Shown: piece by piece, positions 1 to 8,755 of the stretch
Layout of the letters: every line of letters starts with the position of its first letter
Numbering within the stretch: position 1 is the stretch's first letter
NCBI RefSeq assembly: GCF_009830105.1
Contig: NZ_WURB01000009.1
Span: forward strand, 1-64,000
Direction: 5' to 3'
DNA: 64,000 nt
Source: Microvirga makkahensis
GTDB taxonomy: Bacteria; Pseudomonadota; Alphaproteobacteria; Rhizobiales; Beijerinckiaceae
Notes under the pieces: model-generated
What the model saw: only the letters and a program-made list of their open reading frames with translations
What the model was told of the DNA's origin: nothing
Database searches by the model: none
Translations under genes and position numbers: made by a program

Positions 1-128
1 AATCACGAATCGCCTCGATCAGCGCCTCCGGGATGCCGCACAGGCCGAACCCCCCGGCCATGATCGTCATCCCGTCCTTCACCAGACCAGCCAGCGCAGA
101 ACGCGCATCGCCGTATACCTTGTTCATA
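1..128 (-). CDS. 3-oxoacid CoA-transferase subunit A (partial)
   Basis: Only the first 42 codons are inside the window; the gene continues past the left edge. The protein begins MNKVYGDARSALAG and contains GGFGLCGIPEALI, the N-terminal glycine-rich signature of the alpha subunit of family I CoA transferases (ScoA/AtoD/PcaI type). These enzymes move CoA from succinyl-CoA or another acyl-CoA to a 3-oxoacid such as acetoacetate. The ATG is preceded on the minus strand by a good ribosome site, AGGAGGA. The exact substrate cannot be read from this fragment. Confidence 0.85.
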
Positions 129-324
129 AAACGATTCCTCCTGATCTGCGCCGCCCTTCAGGGTCTTGGAACGAGATTGCCCCCACGGTGCAACTTGGCC
201 TCAATTTAGACAATCCCTTCCTGTGGATATATGAGATCAATTGCTTATTCGGTTCCGTCGCCAGCAGGCTGCTCGTTCTCCATCCCTTGCGAGGCGGGGC
301 ACAAGGTCTAAACACTCAAAAGCT

Positions 325-2130
325 ATGTCCCGCCGCGTCATCTTCCTTATCGCGTTGATTGCCCTCGCTCTCGTTGGAGCGGCGGCCGCCCCCTGGACCT
401 TCCGGGAGAACGGCCTGTCGTCCGCCCTCTCCGACCACATGAAGGAGCGCTACGGGCTGGATCTGACCGTCGATGGCCGCAGCACCTTTGCGGTTCTGCC
501 GATCCCGCGTGTCAAGTTCGAGGGTGTGACGGTCCGGTTTCCGGACCAGGCGCTCGAAGCCAGGGGAGGAACCCTGCGCGGGGAGATCCGGATCCTCCCG
601 CTCCTGTTCGGGCGGATCGAACTCTCGGATTTCGACCTGAGCGACAGCCGGATCACGGCCTCTGCCGAGGCGCTCAGGGCGGTGAACTGGGCGGATGCGT
701 TCAAAAGCCGCTCCCGAACCCTCCATGCCCGCCGCCTTATCCTCAACCGGACCAGCATCCGCTGGACCGACCTCAGGGATGCGGATCTGGACGTCGAGGA
801 ACTGGTGATCCGATGGGTCGGCGAGGACGAGCCTCTCACAGCCTATGGCAACGCCACCTGGCGGGGAGTGCGGGTCTTTCTCACGGAGGCGACCATCCAT
901 CCAGACCGGCTCGTCTCCGGCACCATTTCTCCGCTCAAGCTGGCCCTGTCCTCCTCGGGTGCCCGCCTGAACCTGGAAGGCGAAGTCCAGCTCGGCCCCA
1001 ATCCCAGCCTGACGGGCGAAACTTCCATCGAGGCCCGGTCCATACGGGACTTCACCCGCTGGAGCGGCGTGAAGCTGCCCTTCGGGCCACTGATCCAGGC
1101 ATTTTCCATCAAGGGCGATTTCTCGATGGACCACAGGCGCCTGTCCTGGCCCTCCGTTTCCATCACGCTGGGCGAGGACAACCTGGAGGGCACGATGTCC
1201 GTTCGCTTCGATGCGAAGCGACCCGTGATCACAGGCACTCTCGCAGCGGAAGACCTGGATCTCACCGGTCTCTTCGCGCCTTTCGCTCAAGCCCGCACCT
1301 CCTCCGGATCATGGAGCGAGGAGACACTCGACCTCGCCCGTGTGACGGGCAGCGATCTCGACCTGCGTCTCTCGGCGGCCTCGGCCCGGCTGGGGAAGCT
1401 AAGGGTCGAGGACATGGCCGCCAGCGTTCTCGTGCGTCCTGGAGAGATCGAAGCCTCCATCGGACGCGCCGGCTTTCACGACGGCAGCCTGAAGGGCCGC
1501 CTGTCGCTCGTCTCCGTCGATGGAGCTACGGCGTTCAAAAGTCAGGGCACCTTCACGGGCATCGAGATCGCACCTTTCTTGAGCGGCATGGGCGAGCCGC
1601 GCTGGATCACGGGCCAGGCCCAGGGACAGTTCTCCTTCGAAGGCCAGGGCATGAACCCAGCCGAAGTGGTCCGTCGGGCGCAAGGACACAGCACGATCAC
1701 GATCCGCAAGGGCGAACTCGTCGGCATTGCCCTCGGCGATGCCCTGAAGCGCGTGGAGAAGCATCCCCTCCTCGCCTCGCTCAACTGGAAAGGGGGTCGC
1801 ACGCCTTTCGAGGAAGCGCAGGCGCAGATCGTCGTCCGGAACGGCGTGGGCGAGCTGGTGGAAGGCTGGCTCACTTCCGAGGACCTGACTGCGCAGCTCA
1901 GGGGCGAGGTGCTGATGGCGGACCGTACGCTGAACCTGACGGCGGAAGTTTCATCGGCGGGCTCACGGAAGATTCCCGCCATCGCTTTCGACATCGATGG
2001 CGAGTGGGACAACATCAGCGTGATGCCCGACGCCCGCTCATTGATCGAGAGATCCGGTGCTGCGAAGCCTCTCCTCCCCGCAGCCCGAATGCCTGCCGAT
2101 GAGCCGACGTCGGAAGCAGCCGCTCAGTGA
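325..2130 (+). CDS. AsmA family protein
   Basis: This is a 601-residue protein from the ATG at 325; a TTG further upstream keeps the frame open but precedes no membrane segment. Residues 4-23 form one hydrophobic N-terminal anchor. The rest is a long periplasmic region rich in beta-strand patterns, and about residues 445-480 carry the AsmA C-terminal motif (RAQGHSTITIRKGELVG). AsmA-like proteins are inner-membrane anchored and are linked to outer-membrane homeostasis and inter-membrane lipid traffic. The tail (about the last 25 residues) is low-complexity. The gene stands alone, with its 3' end overlapping the end of the convergent permease gene by 7 bases. Confidence 0.85.
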   Translation: MSRRVIFLIALIALALVGAAAAPWTFRENGLSSALSDHMKERYGLDLTVDGRSTFAVLPIPRVKFEGVTVRFPDQALEARGGTLRGEIRILPLLFGRIELSDFDLSDSRITASAEALRAVNWADAFKSRSRTLHARRLILNRTSIRWTDLRDADLDVEELVIRWVGEDEPLTAYGNATWRGVRVFLTEATIHPDRLVSGTISPLKLALSSSGARLNLEGEVQLGPNPSLTGETSIEARSIRDFTRWSGVKLPFGPLIQAFSIKGDFSMDHRRLSWPSVSITLGEDNLEGTMSVRFDAKRPVITGTLAAEDLDLTGLFAPFAQARTSSGSWSEETLDLARVTGSDLDLRLSAASARLGKLRVEDMAASVLVRPGEIEASIGRAGFHDGSLKGRLSLVSVDGATAFKSQGTFTGIEIAPFLSGMGEPRWITGQAQGQFSFEGQGMNPAEVVRRAQGHSTITIRKGELVGIALGDALKRVEKHPLLASLNWKGGRTPFEEAQAQIVVRNGVGELVEGWLTSEDLTAQLRGEVLMADRTLNLTAEVSSAGSRKIPAIAFDIDGEWDNISVMPDARSLIERSGAAKPLLPAARMPADEPTSEAAAQ

Positions 2131-2927
2131 GCGTTGCGCCGCGAGCGCAGGACCGAGCGCTTGCTGATCAGCGTTGCCAAGATCACGCCGAGCGTCACAA
2201 GCCCGATCAGAATGGTCGAGGCGGCGTTGATCTCCGGTGAGAGACCGAGGCGAACCTGGCTGTAGATCTTGATTGGCAGCGTCGTCGCGCCCGGACCCGT
2301 GTTGAAGCTCGCAACAACGAGATCATCGAGCGACAGGGTGAAGGCCAGCAGGAATCCTGCCACGATGGACGGCGCGATCAGCGGCAGCGTCACGGAGAAG
2401 AACGTTCGCAGCGGTGGCGCGCCGAGATCCATCGCGGCCTCCTCCAGGGAGCGATCGAAGGTCATGAGGCGGGCCTGTACCACCACCGTGACGAAGCACA
2501 TGGTGAGCGTGGTGTGGGCGAGCGTAATCGTCCAGAAGCCGCGATCGAGATCGACAGCCACGAAGAACAGCAGGAGCGACAGGCCTGTAACGACCTCCGG
2601 CATGACCATGGGCGCATAGACCATGCCGGTGAACAGCGTCCGCCCGGGAAAGCGCCCGTAGCGCGTGAGCGCCAGAGCCGCGAGCGTGCCGAGCACCGTC
2701 GCGATGCTCGCGGACAGAAGCGCGATCCGCAGCGTCACCCAGGCCGCCTCCATGAGAGCCTGGTTGCGGAACAGCGCGCCGTACCATTGGGTCGAGAAGC
2801 CTCCCCATACCGTGACGAGCCGCGAGGCGTTGAAGGAATAGACGACGAGCAGCAGGATCGGCAGGTAGAGGAAGGCGAAGCCCATGACCAGGGACGTGAC
2901 GTTGAAGATGCTCAGGCGCCTGGTCAT
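2124..2927 (-). CDS. potI: polyamine-type ABC transporter permease (PotI-like)
   Basis: The protein has 267 residues from the ATG at 2927, with about six membrane segments and the BPD permease EAA loop (EEAAMDLGAPPLRTFF) that docks on the ATPase. It matches the PotI/PotC class of inner-membrane permeases for putrescine or spermidine. The start overlaps the upstream permease stop by 4 bases (ATGA), indicating translational coupling. Order on the minus strand is ATPase, permease 1, permease 2. A longer open frame upstream reads through the preceding gene in another frame and is not used. The substrate is inferred from family only. Confidence 0.88.
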   Translation of the reverse strand: MTRRLSIFNVTSLVMGFAFLYLPILLLVVYSFNASRLVTVWGGFSTQWYGALFRNQALMEAAWVTLRIALLSASIATVLGTLAALALTRYGRFPGRTLFTGMVYAPMVMPEVVTGLSLLLFFVAVDLDRGFWTITLAHTTLTMCFVTVVVQARLMTFDRSLEEAAMDLGAPPLRTFFSVTLPLIAPSIVAGFLLAFTLSLDDLVVASFNTGPGATTLPIKIYSQVRLGLSPEINAASTILIGLVTLGVILATLISKRSVLRSRRNAH

Positions 2928-3829
2928 GGCCGCATCTCCATGCGCCGTGCCTCGACGTCGCGGTAGATCACGATGGGCACGACCAGGATAATGAGCAGCA
3001 GGATGGCGACGGCGGAGGCGAGCGGCCAGTCGCGATTCGAGAAGAACTCGCTCCAGAGCTGGCGCCCGATCATGAGCGTCTCGGACCCGCCGAGCAGATC
3101 CGGGATCACGAACTCGCCCACCGCGGGGATGAAGCAGAGGAGCGAGCCGGCGATGATGCCGGGCATCGCGAGCGGCACCGTGATCGTCCAGAAGGAACGC
3201 CATGGCGTGGAACCGAGATCGAGAGCCGCTTCGAGCAGCGTATCATCCATCTTCTCCAGTGTCGCGTAGAGCGGCAGCACCATGAAGGGCAGGTAGGCAT
3301 AGACGATGCCGATATAGACCGCCCATTCCGTATTGAGGATCTCGATGGGATCCGAGATGAGGCCGATTCCCATGAGAGCCTGCGTGAGCAACCCTTCCGG
3401 CTTGAGAATCGCGATCCACGCATAGATGCGAATGAGAAAGCTCGTCCAGAACGGCAGGATCACGAGGGCCACCAGGAGCGAGCGGTGCCGTTCCGGCGCG
3501 CGCGCCATCCCATAGGCGATGGGAAAGCCTACGAACAGCAGTAGGATCGTCGAGATTGCAGCGATGCGCACTGAGGAGAGCGTCGCCCGGAAGTACAGGT
3601 CGTCCTGCGTGAGCAGCTCGAAATTCTCGAGGTCGAGCGCGCTGAGGAAGCCCGTGATGTCGCTCCAAGCGAAGACGGGCTTGTAGGGCGGCTGCGCGAT
3701 CGCCGGATCCGACAGGCTGATCTTGAGCACGATCAGGAACGGGACGAGGAAGAACAGGCCGAGCCAGAGGTATGGCACAGCGGGCACCAGCCCCGAGGTG
3801 AGTCTCTTCGTGAACGAACGCTCTATCAT
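2924..3829 (-). CDS. potH: polyamine-type ABC transporter permease (PotH-like)
   Basis: The protein has 301 residues, starting MIERSFTKRL at the ATG at 3829, two bases after the ATPase stop. It has an N-terminal membrane segment (VPYLWLGLFFLVPFLIVLKI), a PotB/PotH-type extracytoplasmic loop, and an EAA motif (LEAALDLGSTPWRSFWTITV) near the C-terminal third. With PotI it should form the heterodimeric membrane channel of a putrescine/spermidine-type importer. Its stop overlaps the PotI start. Confidence 0.88.
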   Translation of the reverse strand: MIERSFTKRLTSGLVPAVPYLWLGLFFLVPFLIVLKISLSDPAIAQPPYKPVFAWSDITGFLSALDLENFELLTQDDLYFRATLSSVRIAAISTILLLFVGFPIAYGMARAPERHRSLLVALVILPFWTSFLIRIYAWIAILKPEGLLTQALMGIGLISDPIEILNTEWAVYIGIVYAYLPFMVLPLYATLEKMDDTLLEAALDLGSTPWRSFWTITVPLAMPGIIAGSLLCFIPAVGEFVIPDLLGGSETLMIGRQLWSEFFSNRDWPLASAVAILLLIILVVPIVIYRDVEARRMEMRP

Positions 3830-3831
3830 GG

Positions 3832-5001
3832 CTATTCCGCCAGAATGACTGCCGCACCCGGTGCGAAGGTGACATAGACCTGCTCGTCCCAATCGATGGG
3901 GCTCTCCACGAACCTCGATATGTTCGCGCAGGATACGCGGAGGATCTCGCCGGTCGCGAGCCTGATCCGGTAGACGGTCCAGTCGCCGAGATAGCCGATG
4001 TCCCACACCTCGCCGGTGAGCACGTTGACGGCCTCCGGACCCGGCTTCTCGCGCTGAACAACCATCTTCTCGGGCCGCACGGCTATGGCGACGGCCTGCC
4101 CCGAATGCAGAACCTCGTCGGGATCATCGATGGTGAGCGGCATCTCCGCCGAGGGCGACTTCACGTGCCAGAGCCCGCTCTCCTGGCCCTGCACGTGACC
4201 CTCCAGAATATTCACGTCGCCGACGAATTCCGCGATGAAGCGCGTCTTGGGCTGCTCGTAGATCTCGCCGGGGGTCGCCACCTGGACGATGCGGCCATGG
4301 TCCATGACCGCAATGCGGTCGGCCATGGTCATCGCCTCCTCCTGGTCGTGGGTGACCACCACGAAAGTCATACCGAGCTCGTGCTGAATGTCCATCAGCT
4401 CGAACTGCGTCTCCTCGCGCAGCTTCTTGTCGAGAGCGCCGAGCGGCTCGTCGAGCAGGAGCACTTTCGGCCGCTTCGCGAGCGCGCGGGCCAGCGCCAC
4501 GCGCTGCCGCTGACCGCCGGAGAGCTGGCTGGGGTAGCGCTTGGCGAGCTTTTCCAGCTGCACGAGGCGCAGCATCTCGCCCACGCGGTCGGAAATCTCG
4601 GATTTGGGCAAGCCGTCCTGCCTCAGGCCGAAGGCGATGTTCTTCTCCACGCTCATATGCGGGAAGAGCGCATAGGATTGGAACATCATGTTCACGGGAC
4701 GGCGATAGGGGGGAACGCCCTCAAGGCTCTGGCCCGCCAGGGTGATCATGCCCTCGGTCGGGAACTCGAATCCGGCGAGCATCCGCATCAGAGTGGTCTT
4801 GCCACAGCCGGAAGGGCCGAGCAGACAGAAGAATTCCCCTTCGAATATGTCCAGTGTCAGGTGATCCACCGCGACGGCCTCGCCGAAGCGCTTCGTGACG
4901 TTCTCGAAGCGGATCAGCGGCTTGGCATCGGGATCGGCCCAGGGAGCGAAGGCGCGGCGGACGGCGCCGACGGAAGCGGATTGGCGTGATGGAGGAGGCA
5001 A
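3832..5001 (-). CDS. potG: polyamine-type ABC transporter ATP-binding protein (PotG-like)
   Basis: The protein has 389 residues when read from a TTG at 5001. No in-frame ATG precedes the ATPase domain, so the exact start is uncertain. Walker A is GPSGCGKTT (62-70), the Q-loop lies at MMFQSYALFPHM, the signature LSGGQ is at 160-164, Walker B LLLDEP at 181-186, and the switch His is at 218. A C-terminal TOBE-like region occupies about 290-385. It energises the two following permeases. No periplasmic binding protein (PotF) gene lies next to it: upstream is a divergent MarR gene, and downstream of the operon is asmA. Confidence 0.88.
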   Translation of the reverse strand: MPPPSRQSASVGAVRRAFAPWADPDAKPLIRFENVTKRFGEAVAVDHLTLDIFEGEFFCLLGPSGCGKTTLMRMLAGFEFPTEGMITLAGQSLEGVPPYRRPVNMMFQSYALFPHMSVEKNIAFGLRQDGLPKSEISDRVGEMLRLVQLEKLAKRYPSQLSGGQRQRVALARALAKRPKVLLLDEPLGALDKKLREETQFELMDIQHELGMTFVVVTHDQEEAMTMADRIAVMDHGRIVQVATPGEIYEQPKTRFIAEFVGDVNILEGHVQGQESGLWHVKSPSAEMPLTIDDPDEVLHSGQAVAIAVRPEKMVVQREKPGPEAVNVLTGEVWDIGYLGDWTVYRIRLATGEILRVSCANISRFVESPIDWDEQVYVTFAPGAAVILAE

Positions 5002-5160
5002 GATGGTTGCACTTCGACCTTTGGTTGGAAATATCCGCGCAAGCTAGGATGTCCGGGGCACAAGAACAACAATTTAAACACCGGATTTCCACCACCTCGG
5101 CGGGCGTGCAAGCCTTGAGGCAACGAAGAGGATCCGGCACGCGATTTGACGAGCGGGATC

Positions 5161-5188
5161 TTGAAACCGCGCGGCAGAGGACTTATAA
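5161..5188 (+). promoter_or_regulatory. Predicted sigma-70 promoter of the marR efflux operon
   Basis: TTGAAA (5161-5166) and TTATAA (5183-5188) are separated by 16 bases and lie about 55 bases before the MarR start at 5241. Both hexamers are close to consensus and stand out in a GC-rich background. No transcription start data are available. Confidence 0.5.
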
Positions 5189-5194
5189 AGGCCC

Positions 5195-5220
5195 CATATA
5201 GTTAGTACCCTATCAATATG
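5195..5220 (+). promoter_or_regulatory. Candidate MarR operator
   Basis: An imperfect inverted repeat, CATATAG ... CTAT..ATATG, has outer arms CATAT (5195-5199)/ATATG (5216-5220) and inner arms ATAG/CTAT. It sits at the expected start of transcription just downstream of the predicted -10 box and before the marR start. This is where MarR regulators that repress their own efflux operon usually bind. The assignment is inference from position and symmetry. Confidence 0.4.
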
Positions 5221-5240
5221 CCCGCTATTCAAGTCCGGCC

Positions 5241-5669
5241 ATGACGGCAAAAATGCTATTTTCCGAAGAACTGTGGAAGGTCAGCCGCAAGATGCGGACC
5301 CTGTTCGACGCCCGGGTCCGCGCCGAGGGTCTTACCCTGCCCAGGGCTCGTACCCTGATGCTTCTCGGCAAGAAGGACTGCATGACCCAGACGGAGCTGG
5401 CCGATGCTCTGGAGATCGAGAGGCCGACCCTGGTTCCCCTCCTGGACGGACTGGAAAAGCAAGATCTAATCAAGCGCCTGCCTGTCGACGGCGACCGGCG
5501 CGCCAAGCATGTCGCGTTGACCCCGGCGGGCCGGGAGCAGGCGGCCCACGTCAACAGACTCGTCAGGGAATTCCGCAACGACGTCCTGAGCAACGTCGAT
5601 GAGGACGACCTGAATGTCGCCATCCGCGTTCTCGAGGCCATGACCCGGAACATCGAAGCCGCGAGCTGA
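5241..5669 (+). CDS. MarR family transcriptional regulator
   Basis: The protein has 142 residues from the ATG at 5241. A winged helix-turn-helix covers roughly residues 45-110: MTQTELADALEIERPTLVPL is the recognition region and VDGDRRAKHVALTPAGR is the wing with the conserved DxR. It is the first gene of a marR-MFS-HlyD set read in one direction with gaps of 16 and 7 bases. It is therefore the likely drug-responsive repressor of the pump. The inducer is unknown. Confidence 0.9.
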   Translation: MTAKMLFSEELWKVSRKMRTLFDARVRAEGLTLPRARTLMLLGKKDCMTQTELADALEIERPTLVPLLDGLEKQDLIKRLPVDGDRRAKHVALTPAGREQAAHVNRLVREFRNDVLSNVDEDDLNVAIRVLEAMTRNIEAAS

Positions 5670-5685
5670 TGGTGGTCCATTGTCG

Positions 5686-7392
5686 ATGACTGCAGCCCGA
5701 GGCGATCGCCCGACCGGTCCTTCTTCTCCTGATGCCGAGGTTTCCGGGAACGAGACCCCTTCGGAGCCTTCCGACCACCAGGAGCCGCAGGCGCCGCCCA
5801 CCCCTCCGGCGGCGCCTGCCCCCATGCCCCGATCCCGAGCGGCTCTCTATATGCTTGCCTCGCTCCTGCTCTCCCTCACACAGGGCCTGGGAATGAATCT
5901 CGCCGCGGCGAATCTGCCGCAGCTCCAGGGGCCTCTCGGCGCCACCGCCAGCGAGGTCACGTGGCTTATCGCCGCCTACATGGCCCCGAATGTCAGCCTT
6001 TCCTTGATCCTCGTGAAGGTCAGGGCGCAATTCGGGCTCCGCAACTTTGCTGAACTTAGCATTCTGCTGTTCGTGCTCGTGATGCTGCTGCACATTTTCG
6101 TGCGGGACATGCAATCGGCGCTCGTCGTGCGGTTCTTCAGCGGCATCGCGGCTGCGCCGATCTCGACGCTCGCCTTCCTTTACATGCTCGAGCCGCTCCC
6201 CCCGGCAAAGAAGCTCGCTGTCGGCCAGCCTCTCGTCTTGACGACCATCGCCCTGGGCGCGCCCCTCGCCCGCCTCATCTCGCCCGATCTCCTGGTGCTG
6301 GGGGATTGGCACGGCCTGTATCTCTTCGAGATAGCGCTCGCCATGATGGCCTTTTCGGCGGTTTACCTGCTGCCTCTTACGCCGCCTCCCCGTGCCAAGG
6401 TGATCCATTGGCTCGACATCTTGAGTTATCTCTTCATCGCCGTCGGCTTCGGCCTCACCGCCATGTTCTTCGCACTGGGTCGCGCCTATTGGTGGTTCGA
6501 GGCGCCATGGCTCGGCACCATGCTGGCCATCGGCCTCGCGTCACTGACCTGCGCGGTCGTCATCGAGCTCAATCGCGAGACGCCCTTTCTCGACATCCGC
6601 TGGCTCACTAGCAAGGAGATCGTGCATCTTGCCGTCATGCTGTTCATCTTCCGCCTTCTGATGTCGGAGCAGACCAGCGGAGCCTATGCCTTCTTCCAAG
6701 CCCTCGGCCTGCAGAACGACCAGATGACCACCCTGTCGCTGCTGGTCATCGGCTCGTCGATCATAGGCGGGCTGGCCTATCTCGCCGTGTACAAGCCCGG
6801 CCGGGAGAACGCCATTCAGATGGTCGCCTTCGCCCTCCTCCTCGTCGGCGCGCTGATGGACAGCGACGCGACGAGCCTGACGAGGCCAGCGCAGATGTAT
6901 GCGAGCCAGGCGCTGATCGCGGTTGCCGGCGCTCTCTTCCTCCCGCCAGCCATGGCGGCGGGCATGATGATGGCGCTCCAGCGCGGTCCCACCTTCATCC
7001 TCAATTTCATCGTCGTGTTCCTGACCACGCAGAGCCTCGGCGGCGTGGTCGGAACGGCCCTGGTCGGCACCTTCATCACATGGCGCACGCGGCTGCATTT
7101 CCAACATCTCGCCGAGAACCTGAACCTGGGCAATCCGATCATCGCCCAGCGAATCTCTCAGCTTTCCGCGTCCTACAGCCACGTCATCACCGACAGGAGC
7201 CAACTCAACGCTGAGGGCGTCGCTCTCCTGAGCCAGCAGGTGACCCGAGAAGCCACCGTTCTCGCCTACAACGACGCCTTTCTTGCCATCGCCGTTCTGG
7301 CCGCTCTGGCCCTCACCGTGATGGTCCTTCATCTCGCGACCCGCACCATCGTCAAGCGTTTTCCCCCCGAACAGCAACCAGCCGCCGGCTGA
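5686..7392 (+). CDS. MFS efflux transporter, DHA2 (EmrB-like) family
   Basis: The protein has 568 residues from the ATG at 5686 (a TTG two codons earlier is possible). The first about 48 residues are a proline-rich cytoplasmic extension (PPTPPAAPAPM) not usual for EmrB. After it come many hydrophobic segments consistent with the 14 of DHA2 drug/proton antiporters. It sits between marR and an HlyD-type adaptor, the arrangement of EmrAB tripartite pumps. No outer-membrane channel gene is nearby, so a TolC encoded elsewhere is presumed. The substrate is unknown. Confidence 0.85.
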   Translation: MTAARGDRPTGPSSPDAEVSGNETPSEPSDHQEPQAPPTPPAAPAPMPRSRAALYMLASLLLSLTQGLGMNLAAANLPQLQGPLGATASEVTWLIAAYMAPNVSLSLILVKVRAQFGLRNFAELSILLFVLVMLLHIFVRDMQSALVVRFFSGIAAAPISTLAFLYMLEPLPPAKKLAVGQPLVLTTIALGAPLARLISPDLLVLGDWHGLYLFEIALAMMAFSAVYLLPLTPPPRAKVIHWLDILSYLFIAVGFGLTAMFFALGRAYWWFEAPWLGTMLAIGLASLTCAVVIELNRETPFLDIRWLTSKEIVHLAVMLFIFRLLMSEQTSGAYAFFQALGLQNDQMTTLSLLVIGSSIIGGLAYLAVYKPGRENAIQMVAFALLLVGALMDSDATSLTRPAQMYASQALIAVAGALFLPPAMAAGMMMALQRGPTFILNFIVVFLTTQSLGGVVGTALVGTFITWRTRLHFQHLAENLNLGNPIIAQRISQLSASYSHVITDRSQLNAEGVALLSQQVTREATVLAYNDAFLAIAVLAALALTVMVLHLATRTIVKRFPPEQQPAAG

Positions 7393-7399
7393 TATTGTC

Positions 7400-8494
7400 A
7401 TGCCAAAGATTTTCAGATCCGCCTCCACCATCCTCGCTGCGATCGCCGGTTTCGCCGGTGTTCTTCTGGTGCTGTATGCGTGGCGGCTTCCTCCCTTCAC
7501 CAGCACCGTACAGAGCACGGACAACGCCTATGTGCGCGGACAGGTGACCATCATCAGCCCGCAGCTCGCCGGATATGTGAATCAGGTTTTGGTTCAGGAT
7601 TTTCAGCATGTGAAAGCCGGCCAGGTCCTGGTGACGATCGACAGCCGGATCTACGAGCAGAAACTGGAACAGGCGAAGGCGACGCTCGCAAGTCAGCAGG
7701 CCGCGTTGGCCAATTCCGCACAGAAGCAGCGTTCCGCAGAAGCCGGGATCGCCTCGAGCCAAGCCCGGGTCGAAAGCGCCCAGGCCGCCGTCACCCAGGC
7801 CGAGGCGACCTGGAAGCGGATCGAGCCGCTTCTGGAGCGGGGCGTCACCACGCAAAGCCAGGCCGATCAGGCCCGGGCCACTCTCGACCAAGCGACGGCT
7901 TCTCTGCACGGGGCGCAAGCCGCGCTCGAAGTTTCCCGCCAGGACCTCGCCGCGACCCTCGTGAACCGTCAGTCTCTGGAGGCTGCGGTACAGGGCGCCC
8001 AGGCAGCCGTTCGCCTTGCTGAAATCGATATGCAGAACACCAGGATCCTCGCTCCTGAGGATGGCCAGCTCGGCGAGATCGGCGCACGCGTCGGGCAATA
8101 TGTTTCGGCGGGCACGCAGCTGATGTCCGTCGTCGCGGAGCGGATCTGGATCGTCGCCAATTTCAAGGAAACGCAGATCCCGGGCATGAAAATCGGCCAG
8201 CCCGTCACCTTCACCGTCGATGCGCTCGATCATGCCCAGCTGTCCGGCCATATCGAACGTTTCTCGCCGGCGGCCGGATCGGAGTTCAGCGTGATCCGCA
8301 CGGACAACGCCACCGGCAATTTCACGAAGGTGGCTCAACGCATTCCAGTGCGCATCGCCATCGATCCGGGCCAGCCTCTCGCGGAGCGCCTCGCGCCCGG
8401 TATGTCGGTTGTCGTGAGCGCCGATACCTCCACTGAGAGCTCCGATGCGCTCTCGACCGGAACGACTCCACAGGCTCAAGCTTCCGAGCGATGA
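7400..8494 (+). CDS. HlyD/EmrA family membrane fusion protein
   Basis: The protein has 364 residues. One N-terminal membrane anchor (about 10-30) is followed by DNAYVRGQVTIISPQLAGYV, the typical first half of the split lipoyl domain of EmrA-type adaptors. A coiled coil rich in Ala/Gln/Glu spans about 85-205. The second lipoyl half and the motif IVANFKETQI follow, then a beta-barrel domain. It links the upstream MFS pump to an outer-membrane channel across the periplasm. The gene starts 7 bases after the pump and ends the operon. Confidence 0.9.
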   Translation: MPKIFRSASTILAAIAGFAGVLLVLYAWRLPPFTSTVQSTDNAYVRGQVTIISPQLAGYVNQVLVQDFQHVKAGQVLVTIDSRIYEQKLEQAKATLASQQAALANSAQKQRSAEAGIASSQARVESAQAAVTQAEATWKRIEPLLERGVTTQSQADQARATLDQATASLHGAQAALEVSRQDLAATLVNRQSLEAAVQGAQAAVRLAEIDMQNTRILAPEDGQLGEIGARVGQYVSAGTQLMSVVAERIWIVANFKETQIPGMKIGQPVTFTVDALDHAQLSGHIERFSPAAGSEFSVIRTDNATGNFTKVAQRIPVRIAIDPGQPLAERLAPGMSVVVSADTSTESSDALSTGTTPQAQASER

Positions 8495-8575
8495 TCCCGT
8501 CCCCAGATGGTCCATCGGGAATCCGGCAGAACGACAAAGCCAAGTCTTGATTCCGCCATTTCGAACAGCCGCGTT

Positions 8576-8600
8576 GGAACAACCGCCTGCCTGTATCGTT
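8576..8600 (+). promoter_or_regulatory. EcfG (general stress response) promoter, exact consensus
   Basis: GGAAC (8576-8580), 16 bases, then CGTT (8597-8600). This is the consensus bound by EcfG-type extracytoplasmic sigma factors, which run the alphaproteobacterial general stress response. It lies about 155 bases before the DUF2267 gene and points toward it. The match is read directly; activity is inferred. Confidence 0.7.
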
Positions 8601-8628
8601 CCGCATCATCGGCAGAAGGAGTTTCCGG

Positions 8629-8661
8629 ATGCCTGCCGTCATCGATACAAGCACGACCTGA
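8629..8661 (+). CDS. Possible 10-codon leader ORF
   Basis: An ATG at 8629 preceded by AGAAGGAGTTTCCGG (a strong Shine-Dalgarno) opens a 10-residue frame, MPAVIDTSTT, followed by TGA. It lies inside the predicted leader transcribed from the EcfG promoter, about 30 bases after the -10 element, and about 95 bases before the DUF2267 start. It could be a leader peptide or a chance ribosome site. No family is recognisable at this length. Confidence 0.25.
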   Translation: MPAVIDTSTT

Positions 8662-8755
8662 TCGCCAGCGGCAGCACCAGGTCCTGAGCCTTGCGGGAAC
8701 CAATGCCTGCTGCCCGAGGGAATGCTGAGAGATCCGATGACCAAGGAGGTTCGCC

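Noticed and set aside
8507..8728. 73-codon frame and its reverse in the DUF2267 leader
   Set aside because: It spans the EcfG promoter and has atypical composition; the region is better read as an untranslated leader.
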